Made by a program: the position numbers and the translations under genes
Assembly (NCBI GenBank): GCA_030560485.1
Contig: JAKTTS010000039.1
Location: 1 to 55,218 of the forward strand
Direction of reading: 5' to 3'
DNA length: 55,218 nucleotides
DNA from: Ascoidea tarda (nom. inval.)
Taxonomy: Eukaryota; Ascomycota; Saccharomycetes; Ascoideales; Ascoideaceae
Shown here: piece by piece, positions 22,501-29,378 of the stretch
How the letters are laid out: each line of letters starts with the position of its first letter
Numbering within the stretch: the stretch's first letter is position 1
The notes under the pieces: model-generated
Told to the model about the DNA's origin: nothing
What the model saw: the letters and a program-made list of their open reading frames with translations, nothing else
Database searches by the model: none

Positions 22501-23780
22501 TCATTAGAGTTGAGTACAGATATCTTTAAATTTGAGTTATCTAGTAGGTTGCCGTATGTGTCAAAAGCGATATTTTGGCTATTTTGGTTATTTTGGTTAT
22601 TTAAGATTAATTTTTTAGCTAAATATTCATGATTTTTCTCATAGACTTTATTGTTGTTTGAATTTGAGGTTACAGTGATGTTTGAAGCCATTGGAGCACT
22701 GATTGTTGTTACCAAGTTATTGTAGTCTAGGTTTGAGATTGGAGAAGAGATTGAGATTTGGTCAGAATGAGAGGTGGTTGGGGATAGTAGTTTTAAAGAA
22801 TTTTTCAAATTTTCTTTGAAAGATTTTTGAGAGGTATTACTGAGGGATCTTTTTAAAGAATTTGAGTCTGAATCAGTATATTCGATGGTTTTATTTGAGT
22901 TTGATAAGTTAAGGAGGACAGATGAATGTCTTCTTTGTTTTCTTATGGATTTGTTATTTGATGTAATGTTATCATTTATAGAGATATCATAAAGGTTATG
23001 TATTGCATTTTTATTAGATAGATTGAAACCGAATTTTGATTTAAGAATTTTTTTTAGAGAATCGATTAAGTTTAGATTGCTAGTTAGTTTTTCCAAATTG
23101 GTTAATTCGTTATCTTTGAAACTTTTGTAGAGGTTTCGATTTAAATTTTTCTTTTTGCGAATATAGTTATTATTGTTGTTTTCATCGATGATGATGATGG
23201 TGTTGTTGTTGTTGTTGTTATTATTATTGTTATTATTGTTAGTGGTAGTGGTAGTGTAATTTGAATTTAAATTTTTAGGAAGAGGCAAATCTTCTTGAAA
23301 AGAGACTTTTGCAGAATTGTAGATGTTTAGTTGGTCATTATTTAGGGCAGTGTTTGAATAGTATGATTTTGATTTATCTCTGTTGAGATGGTGTTTTGAT
23401 GAAGAGTGGAGATGGTGAGGATTTGAAGTGGTGGCAGATATTGTTGATACTCTTCTTAGAGATGAATCATAGAGATGAGGTTTCAGTTGAGAAGAGTGAG
23501 ATTGAGAACGATTTTTGAAAAATTTCCGGTTCAATGAATTTGAGGGAGAATTCAAATCAGTATTTGAGACATTTGAAATATTGAAAAAATTGGAATTGTT
23601 CAAGTCAGTAGAATCTAGCAAGAAGTTTAGATTTGATTGAGGGAATGGTTTTTTGGATTTTCTTTTAAAATTGTTATTAGCATTAGGATTAGTGCCATTA
23701 TTGAGGTTGTTTTTATTGTTATTTGGCGAAGATTTATTTTGACTGCCTGATAAAAAGGACGAAATAAAATGAAAAGACAT
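19503..23780 (-). CDS. ECM21: Alpha-arrestin of the ECM21/CSR2 (ART2/ART8) type, Rsp5 adaptor
   Basis: A 1425-residue arrestin-related trafficking adaptor. The family links the ubiquitin ligase Rsp5 to plasma-membrane transporters for endocytosis. The N-terminal half (about 1-650) is Asn/Ser-rich, with an Asn run near 190-200 and many basic Ser sites. The arrestin N-fold includes FTYPPGDYVFIFPVIFQSFLP. The C-fold includes VNRVWNNSLSYEISFPQKYV, IKRIKINIIEKITYTSK and RTRTKGSKSIREEIVKSTC, the last block being distinctive of Ecm21/Csr2. PY-type ligase-binding motifs are LPPY at 1200 and PPQY at 1367, with QPEY near 1242 as a weaker site. The start is a good ATG (MSFHFISSF). It is larger than the S. 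cerevisiae pair (about 1120) because of the N-terminal extension. Which of ECM21 or CSR2 it equals cannot be decided; it may be the pre-duplication single gene. Confidence 0.85.
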   Translation of the reverse strand: MSFHFISSFLSGSQNKSSPNNNKNNLNNGTNPNANNNFKRKSKKPFPQSNLNFLLDSTDLNNSNFFNISNVSNTDLNSPSNSLNRKFFKNRSQSHSSQLKPHLYDSSLRRVSTISATTSNPHHLHSSSKHHLNRDKSKSYYSNTALNNDQLNIYNSAKVSFQEDLPLPKNLNSNYTTTTTNNNNNNNNNNNNNTIIIIDENNNNNYIRKKKNLNRNLYKSFKDNELTNLEKLTSNLNLIDSLKKILKSKFGFNLSNKNAIHNLYDISINDNITSNNKSIRKQRRHSSVLLNLSNSNKTIEYTDSDSNSLKRSLSNTSQKSFKENLKNSLKLLSPTTSHSDQISISSPISNLDYNNLVTTISAPMASNITVTSNSNNNKVYEKNHEYLAKKLILNNQNNQNSQNIAFDTYGNLLDNSNLKISVLNSNDKVYISSNAGLNNLSSVANNLHNFLNDDDDENAYENRSRNNNTNINLSNTTTTNLISNQNSNSTATMTTDTSNHALHTFAVVVSIPKIPRNDYSDDNDNYNDSNSDTDSDTDTDILSEAMDSDSTRNDPQNNKDKTTKSYQNRNNLSPLLQPSNASDTSKLKKMPTLDSVLAPRSSRSSYKTNNSYQEYLTKTNINLDNFNFSLNLICDIKWHKGSPVEFTNSINHNYYKELYDSSLNFSEKFLIGSESWNINLLKDFNYFIPADSLSFLAFTSDSNSGSFDILSDAGDYDNDQLLTNLTTLNSNKFRKIVCGKNKEFDLKKFSLFTMDDINKNDYYLKKRMTEKLKLNQQDFSEFKKNTLNKEFLNDSSNKNSDSEPLDYPSPNTQNQALKREFTYPPGDYVFIFPVIFQSFLPESVVSPRGTLSYQFDLNLKKYSLEKVNPLFNKFSFIKNITNKLGNNDNNENSKQNPNSLNDSNLENYKNVQIFEENMNKCFNLPLIRLPPKTSISTINKPIYVNRVWNNSLSYEISFPQKYVPLNSEIPIRIKLIPLIKHITVKRIKINIIEKITYTSKDLKYEYDEGVANAQDNNIKEKIVALTEIRTRTKGSKSIREEIVKSTCNENLLTYCFDKNQNQGCDINSKDGDVLISSPIILETPLLFKSAEHKPNVSKSIDSNGKYYRTRIKSGGHEFKISTLTDGKDAKSSNDFLAEQTRLYPDSSSLSFINTSHRIQISFRISKKNNPLEEKYHHFEVMIDTPIILLSSLCKPENTTLPPYIENPEDENMTLTNSNTYNDVDSIFDDDQLPTFEEALQQPEYTLERMETNYGSPTFSPSFSSNLESPIRGGNLSQFSSLSSSQAIGKIGENGNTSSFVLNSFIGEDQLSIPRIGPLSISNALSPITSKPEISSPVPDSLETNFVSSSSNGIYNNFIDFQNMPLHPPQYSDIDKPIRRVLSIEDKTDFTLLEDDEEEKKMELDSINQFRYPHTKFSNQINSKNN

Positions 23781-25498
23781 TTCAGAACAAAGGTGGATGG
23801 ATGCTGTGTTGAGTGTATTACCAGGTAAAAATGCAAAAAAAAAGAAAGCAGATCAAGAGCAGTATTATATAAAAGTGAGGAAACACAGAAATTAGTGGTT
23901 GAACCAAAGATTAAATTAGACAATCTGTGAGTGACGCAGTGGTTGATTGATGGAAAGTAATACGCAGAGCTGGATGGAAAAAGAATGAAGGGCTGCCAAA
24001 CACCATTCTGCAAAACAGCAGAAAACAATAACTTAAGTGATTGCACTGCTCTGGCTGCTACAGTCTACAGTCTATACCTGCTATAGCTGAGTGGTATACT
24101 GCTCCCTAACCGATTGATAGCTGATTGAAGACCTGTGAAAATTACCGTACCCTCTAAAACGGCCGCTCCCTCTCAGAAGCGCAGCGAGTGCCAAACAAAG
24201 TTTCCTGCTACGCAGTTCCATTTCCAGACACAGACACGTGATATACACAATAAAACGGCTTTTGTGAAAGGGGGGTCAACTGCCTGTGCCCCCGATTCAG
24301 AAGGGCTTGAAAGGCTGAAACGCTCTTGTTTGGTGGGAAGCCGAATCGAAAGAGAATTATCATCATCAGATGAAGCGCGGTGCCATTTTTTGCTCCAGCA
24401 CCGATCCACTCTCAAGCCGATCACGTGCCGCACTGTTGCTGGAGATAAGCCGCTTTAGTCTGCCGGCGAGCCACAGAGCTGGCGTTGGTTTGGTCACGCG
24501 GATGCTTTTTAGAAGCAGATAAGATATTCTGGTAGTGCAGGTCCAGCAGCTCAGGCTTGACTGAGCTGCATGACACCTCTGCTATACACACGCCCCGAAG
24601 ATCGGAGAACAGGGCCAGCCTTATTTGGAGTTCCACCTGCGTTTTCGCACGCAGACCTTTCCTACAGCGAGGAGTCAGCTCCCAACAGCAAACCCGTCGG
24701 TGCGGATATACATTCAGAGTTATCCCCATCCGCAAATATTCTCTTACTGAATGTCTCCATTCTCGATTGTTTTCCTGCTGCCAGTGCTGGCTTTGTAGCA
24801 CGGAAAATGACATTCATCTAGTTTCTCTGGCTCTTTGGTCTGTTGCTTGGGCTGAGCTGAATAAAAAACACTTTCTTTTTGACTGTTTGATTGTTCCAAC
24901 CATTCTGCGTGGAAAAATAAAAACTTTCCCTTTTCAGAATGGAATTATCCTCTGGGTTTACTATGGGCGTTAGTATGTCTGATAGTGGAGAAACTTCGTC
25001 ATTTGGTTTGAATAAACGGAATATCCAGAATATCCAAGTTATTTTCTCTACTCGTTGGCGATTCGATTTTTTGTTTCTTTTTGCAAAATTTTTGAAAATT
25101 TTTGAAAAATCCCGATTACAAAGTGCGGTTTTGAACATTTAACTGTTATTTCAATTTACGATACAGATCAAATCTCAAATGATTTATGATATGTTAAACA
25201 ATTATCGTTTGTTGATATTAACTATTATTTAATTATACAGTTTTTCAACCAAGTTGTCGTTATAAATATAATCCACATCTGGAGATTCTCAACTTTTTTT
25301 CAACTTTTTTTTGTTCTTTTCTTTTTCTCTTATTGTTTTTCTCTTATTGTTTTCCTTTTACTATCGTGATTATTCATTATTCCATTACACCTGGTTGGAT
25401 TGATTCCAATTATTTTGTTTATTTATTTATTTGTTGTGTTTGTTGTGTTTGTTGTGTTGTTATTGTTACTGTTTCACTGAAAATACCCTTTATCAAAA
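23781..25498. promoter_or_regulatory. 1.7-kb divergent promoter region of ECM21 and PDH1 with GC-rich island
   Basis: No convincing gene. 24120-24880 has much higher GC than the flanks and includes CACGTG boxes at 24235-24240 and 24423-24428. On the PDH1 side a TATAAATATAA lies at about 25261-25271. From there to the ATG at 25499 the strand is T-rich and free of ATG, as expected of a leader of about 200 nt. Open frames inside the island begin at TTG or have no domain. Confidence 0.55.
25261..25271 (+). promoter_or_regulatory. TATA box candidate of PDH1
   Basis: TATAAATATAA about 235 bp before the ATG at 25499, followed by a T-rich ATG-free leader. Confidence 0.5.
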
Positions 25499-26968
25499 AT
25501 GTCTCCAATTATGAATGATAACGCTCGTCCTGAGCCCGACACTGTTTTAAAAGACATTGCAACTTATATCCACGGTTACCAAATCGACTCGAAAGTAGCC
25601 ATCGATACTGCAAGACTTTGTCTTCTCGATACTTTAGGCTGTGGTCTAGCCGCCTTAAAATATCCTGCCTGCTCAAAACTAATTGTTCCAACTGTTCCTG
25701 GCACTATTGTTCCCAATGGTTCCAGAGTCCCCGGTACTCCTTATGTCTTGGACCCAATTAGAGCTGCTTTTTCAATTGGCACCATTATTCGTTGGTTGGA
25801 TTTCAATGATTGTTGGTTAGCCGCTGAATGGGGCCATCCTTCTGACAACTTGGGTGGCATCCTAGCTGTAGCCGATTACTTGACCAGACTTTATAAATCC
25901 ACTGGTGGAAAAGAAGGAAAAACCTTTAAAGTCAAGGATTTGTTAAAGGGCATGATAAAAGCTCATGAAATCCAAGGTTGTTTAGCTTTGGAAAACTCTT
26001 TCAATGCTGTTGGTCTAGATCATGTCTTGCTCGTCAAGGTTGCCACAACCGCTGTTGTATCTCAAATGCTTGGCTTATCCTACCACCAGACAATTGATGC
26101 TGTTTCCCACGCCTTTATAGATGGCCAGAGCTTAAGAACCTACAGACATGCTCCAAACACAATGTCCAGAAAATCTTGGGCCGCTGGGGATGCCTGTTAT
26201 AGAGCTGTCAATTTGGCTTATCACGTTAAAAATGGCGAATCCGGCATGCCATCTGCTCTAACTGCCAAAACCTGGGGCTTTTACGACGTCCTATTCAACG
26301 GACACCCATTCAAATTCCAAAGGCCTTATGGTTCCTATGTCATGGAAAACGTTCTATTCAAAATCTCATTTCCAGCTGAATTTCATGCTCAAACTGCTGT
26401 TGAAGCCGCTTTGATCCTACACCAAAAACTAAATTATCTAAACAAGTCCTCATCCGACATCAAATCAATCACCATCAAGACCCAAGACGCTGGCATGAGA
26501 ATCATCGACAAAAAGGGACCCTTGTACAACTATGCAGATAGAGACCATTGCATCCAATATATGGTTGCAATTCCCTTAATTTACGGTAGATTGACCGCCG
26601 ATGACTATACCGATGAAATCGCAGCCAATCCAGAGATCGACGAGCTTCGTGCAAAGATGGAGTGTGTTGAAAACAAACAGTACACTGTCGAATACCATGA
26701 ACCAACCAAGAGATACATTGGAAACGCCATCCAAATAACCCTCAACGACGACACTGTCTTGGATGAGGTCGAAATCCACTATCCCATCGGCCACAGAAAA
26801 CGTCGTGAGGAAGGAAAACCAGTCCTCCTAGCAAAGTTCGAGCGCCACGTCAAGGAGCACTTCAAGGACGACGAGGCAAGGGCCCAGAAGATCATCAGCG
26901 CCAGTTACGACCCCAACTTCGACGAAATGGACGTCGACAACTATGTTGCTTTGTATAGCACTGCGTAG
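25499..26968 (+). CDS. PDH1: 2-methylcitrate dehydratase (MmgE/PrpD family)
   Basis: A 489-residue PrpD-family enzyme. The family dehydrates 2-methylcitrate to 2-methylaconitate in the methylcitrate cycle, which clears propionyl-CoA. Conserved segments are LCLLDTLGCGLAALKYP, IRWLDFNDCW followed by GHPSDNLGGILAVADY (active-site region), EIQGCLALENSFN, DHVLLVKVATTAV, WAAGDACYRAVNLA, RDHCIQYMVAIPLIYGRL and HYPIGHRKRREEGKP. The N-terminus (MSPIMNDNARPEP) is acidic and does not look like a mitochondrial presequence, and the protein is somewhat shorter than S. cerevisiae Pdh1 (516), so matrix location is uncertain. No upstream ATG or splice site that would add a presequence was found. MMF1 follows on the same strand 121 bp downstream. 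Codon use is richer in C-ending codons towards the 3' end. Confidence 0.93.
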   Translation: MSPIMNDNARPEPDTVLKDIATYIHGYQIDSKVAIDTARLCLLDTLGCGLAALKYPACSKLIVPTVPGTIVPNGSRVPGTPYVLDPIRAAFSIGTIIRWLDFNDCWLAAEWGHPSDNLGGILAVADYLTRLYKSTGGKEGKTFKVKDLLKGMIKAHEIQGCLALENSFNAVGLDHVLLVKVATTAVVSQMLGLSYHQTIDAVSHAFIDGQSLRTYRHAPNTMSRKSWAAGDACYRAVNLAYHVKNGESGMPSALTAKTWGFYDVLFNGHPFKFQRPYGSYVMENVLFKISFPAEFHAQTAVEAALILHQKLNYLNKSSSDIKSITIKTQDAGMRIIDKKGPLYNYADRDHCIQYMVAIPLIYGRLTADDYTDEIAANPEIDELRAKMECVENKQYTVEYHEPTKRYIGNAIQITLNDDTVLDEVEIHYPIGHRKRREEGKPVLLAKFERHVKEHFKDDEARAQKIISASYDPNFDEMDVDNYVALYSTA

Positions 26969-26991
26969 TTCCGTAAATAGCTTTAACTTCC

Positions 26992-27003
26992 GCGCACGTG
27001 CGC
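26992..27003. promoter_or_regulatory. Perfect 12-bp palindrome with CACGTG core in the MMF1 promoter
   Basis: GCGCACGTGCGC lies in the 121-bp gap between the PDH1 stop and the MMF1 ATG. CACGTG is the core for bHLH factors such as Cbf1, Tye7 and Pho4; the 12-bp symmetry is unusual in this AT-rich DNA. Confidence 0.6.
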
Positions 27004-27089
27004 TCTTTCCAACCATTATCAACAAATCATCTGCAGCACTTTCAGCTGCTTTCCTCTCGACCTCTGCCATCTGCCACAAGAAGCTCACA

Positions 27090-27569
27090 ATGTTCAGACA
27101 GCTCGCCTTCAATTCAGCAAGAGTGCTCCTCACAAACACTGCCAGATTACCAGCTTCTCACAGATCTCCTCTCCAATTCGTTAACAGAATGACCACTCTA
27201 ACCTCAATCTACCCACCTGGCGCTCCTCCTCCAGCTGCTCCATATTCCCCAGCTGTCAAAGCCGGAAACATGATTTTTGTCTCTGGCCAGATTCCAATCA
27301 ACTCAAAGGGCGAGATTCTTGAAGGAACAATTGGCGAAAAGACAAAATTGATCTTGGAAAATATTCAATTGATCTTAAAAGGTGCAAATTCCGACTTGAC
27401 CAAAATTGCCAAAGTCAACATCTTCTTGACTGATATGGCCTTTTTCAGTGAAATTAATAAAGTCTACGTAACTTACTTCACTGATTTCAAGCCAGCAAGA
27501 TCCTGTGTTGCTGTCAAGGAATTGCCCTTGGGCGTCGATATTGAAATTGAATGTATTGCTTTCGAATAG
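27090..27569 (+). CDS. MMF1: RidA/YjgF/UK114 family enamine-imine deaminase, mitochondrial (Mmf1)
   Basis: A 159-residue protein. Residues 1-33 (MFRQLAFNSARVLLTNTARL...) are rich in Arg, Leu and Ser with no acids, a clear mitochondrial presequence. The RidA domain follows: PPGAPPPAAPYSPAVKAGNMIFVSGQ, NIQLILKGANSDLTKIAKVNIFL, and the active-site block ARSCVAVKELPLGVDIEIECIAF with its conserved Arg. RidA proteins hydrolyse reactive enamine intermediates from PLP enzymes such as threonine dehydratase; yeast Mmf1 supports isoleucine synthesis and mtDNA maintenance. The frame opens at an ATG at 26943 that overlaps the PDH1 end, so I choose 27090. A second in-frame ATG at 27189 (MTTLTSIYPPG) would give a cytosolic form like Hmf1. 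Confidence 0.92.
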   Translation: MFRQLAFNSARVLLTNTARLPASHRSPLQFVNRMTTLTSIYPPGAPPPAAPYSPAVKAGNMIFVSGQIPINSKGEILEGTIGEKTKLILENIQLILKGANSDLTKIAKVNIFLTDMAFFSEINKVYVTYFTDFKPARSCVAVKELPLGVDIEIECIAFE

Positions 27570-27828
27570 ATATTATATTCAAGTCTCCTACAGAGTCATG
27601 ACTCATACATCCATTCTTCTTTTCTCCCGCTTGTTTCCAATCCTTAATTGAACCATATACATATATTAACTATCCTCAATCATAAAATAAATACTAGATT
27701 TTGAACCATAAATATGTTTGCTTACACTCAATTGAACAATTAAAATTTCAAAGTAGATGTGAAAAAAAAACAAACGTAAACGTAAAATTTAAAATATTAT
27801 TAATTTAAATAAATATCGTAATATACAA

Positions 27829-28909
27829 TTAAAATCTGTCGTATCCAGTTGAGTGGGTTTGAACTTCTTTAAGCTTGCTTCCATCAACAAATGGGTTTTG
27901 ATGTCCACTGATTCCACTTGTTTGAATATTTCCACTTGTTGGGATATTGCTGTTAATTGGAGTGTTTCCACTATATGGAACATTTCCACTAAGTGGTCCA
28001 TTTCCGCTAGTTGGGGTAGTTCTATTAAATGAAACATTTCCGGTGGATGGAGCAGTTCTATTATATCCAACACTTCCACTAGGTGGAAAATTTCCACTAG
28101 ATGGGACAGTTCCACTAGATGGGACAGTTCCACTAGATAAAACATTTCCAGTATATGGAGCACTTCCACTGTTTCTTTTTGGTGTAGTTTGGATCTTAGC
28201 ATACTGAGCAGCTTGGTCTCTAGCTGTTTGAGCCTTGGCTCTCTCTGCGATTTCATTTTGGATCTTAGCTTGCTTTCTGGCTTGTTCTTGTGCTTCAACT
28301 TGGAGTCGACTGGTGTCATAATCACTGTGTTTGCGATTTGGAGGAGGTGGCGCAAAATTTCTTTGACCTGCTCCTCTTCTGAAGATAAACTTCTCACTCA
28401 TTGGTCCTAAGAATTGAGTGTAAATAAAATTTGCTCCTCTGTATGAGGTCGAACTCAAGTATAGCAAAAAAATTGTCTTGAAAAAATAATAAAATGGAAT
28501 CAAATATAAAATTGTTCTTGAAAAATATTCAGCAACACTCAATGCTCCAAATACAACCCAGTAAACCAATAAATCAGAATCATCGTGTTTTTCTGTTGTT
28601 CGCAATGCCTTCATTGATAAATATGCTGGATATCCAAATCCTGCAAGATTTGACAATAATTCTCCAATTCCAAATGTATTGAATAAGACATTTACCACAT
28701 AGAGTGCTCCAACACCAAGTACAACATATGATCGAGGTACTTTGGTTTTTTTCTCAACAAAATCAAGTTGTTTGTTTGATGAAAATTGCTAACAAAAAAA
28801 AAAGTTAGTAACAAAAAATCACTTTATAAAACCCGTTTTTTCATTCTTTCTCACGCACCTGATCGATTCCCGATAATTGGGTTTGAATTTGTTCTTTAAC
28901 CACGTCCAT
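27829..28909 (-). CDS. YOP1: Yop1 / REEP (TB2/DP1/HVA22) ER-shaping protein, spliced (28909..28859, 28788..27829)
   Basis: Exon 1 encodes MDVVKEQIQTQLSGIDQ; a 70-nt intron follows; exon 2 starts QFSSNKQLDFVEKKTKVPRS. Total 336 residues. The TB2/DP1 domain (about 40-155) has hydrophobic hairpins: VVLGVGALYVVNVLF, LLSNLAGFGYPAYLSMKAL, LLVYWVVFGALSVAEYF and LYLIPFYYFFKTIFLLYL. The family bends tubular ER membrane together with reticulons. Residues about 155-225 are charged (EAQEQARKQAKIQNEIAERAKAQ) and probably helical. The tail holds 15 degenerate hexapeptides, then NPFVDGSKLKEVQTHSTGYDRF. S. cerevisiae Yop1 is only 180 residues, so the C-terminal 150 residues are an extension. The contiguous frame alone would start at a GTG inside the domain, which is why the intron is needed. 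Confidence 0.9.
27901..28170 (-). repeat. 15 x 18-bp degenerate tandem repeat coding hexapeptides in the YOP1 tail
   Basis: Period is six codons throughout: SGSAPY, TGNVLS, SGTVPS, SGTVPS, SGNFPP, SGSVGY, NRTAPS, TGNVSF, NRTTPT, SGNGPL, SGNVPY, SGNTPI, NSNIPT, SGNIQT, SGISGH (full-protein residues about 224-313). Two adjacent units are almost identical in DNA. The predicted peptide is disordered, rich in Ser, Gly and Pro, with Thr/Ser positions open to modification. Confidence 0.85.
28789..28858 (-). other. Intron of YOP1 (70 nt)
   Basis: 5' site GTGCGT (28858-28853), perfect TACTAAC branch at 28810-28804, 3' site TTAG ending at 28789. Phase 0 between CAG and CAA. Joining gives a Yop1-like N-terminus; the intron contains in-frame stops. 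Confidence 0.9.
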
Positions 28910-29378
28910 TTTTTAGGTATATACTTTCAAATAATCCTGACAATATTAATCTGATAAATTATTCTGCAGTTTCAAACAAGTTATTATATTAGAGATTTAA
29001 TGGATTTAGTGGGCTATTTAAATCATCTCAAGCTCTCCTAGTTGTGATATCAGCCATACAATTTCAACAAACGGACATTGCTACTGTGTTTAATAAAGTC
29101 ATTGCCAGCATAAATGTGAGTTGCTATTCGAAAACAGACTATGACAATTCTTCTTTTTATGATTGCCATTAATTGTTCACACTAGTAGAGTTTAATTTTA
29201 CTTTGCTTTCAAATATGTTATCTGGACATTTACAGGTCGGATGTTCTGAGAAAAGAAAAATTTTAGTTTAGATTAATTAAATAATGAAAAATAATTAAAA
29301 ATAATTCAGTGTAACACAGAGGAAAATAAAAAACAAACGAGAATGAACTAATTAACTAACAATAAGATATCTAACAGA
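28910..29378. other. YOP1 promoter and APL4 3' flank
   Basis: About 470 bp, AT-rich. No open frame, repeat or RNA gene recognised. Confidence 0.55.

Noticed and set aside
24084-24140. A-box-like TAGCTGAGTGGTATA suggesting a tRNA gene
   Set aside because: No B-box, no matching acceptor arm and no anticodon stem downstream, so it is not a tRNA gene.
24557-24973. 138-codon frame in the ECM21-PDH1 promoter
   Set aside because: Starts at TTG, no recognisable domain, Cys/Trp-rich composition typical of random GC-richer sequence.
25333-25518. Hydrophobic Cys/Val-rich frame before PDH1
   Set aside because: Starts at TTG and translates the T-rich leader of PDH1.
27789-28397. 202-codon alternative frame with LVEMFH-type repeats, and a + strand frame at 27947-28207
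   Set aside because: Both are shadows of the 18-bp repeat in the YOP1 tail, whose length keeps other frames open.
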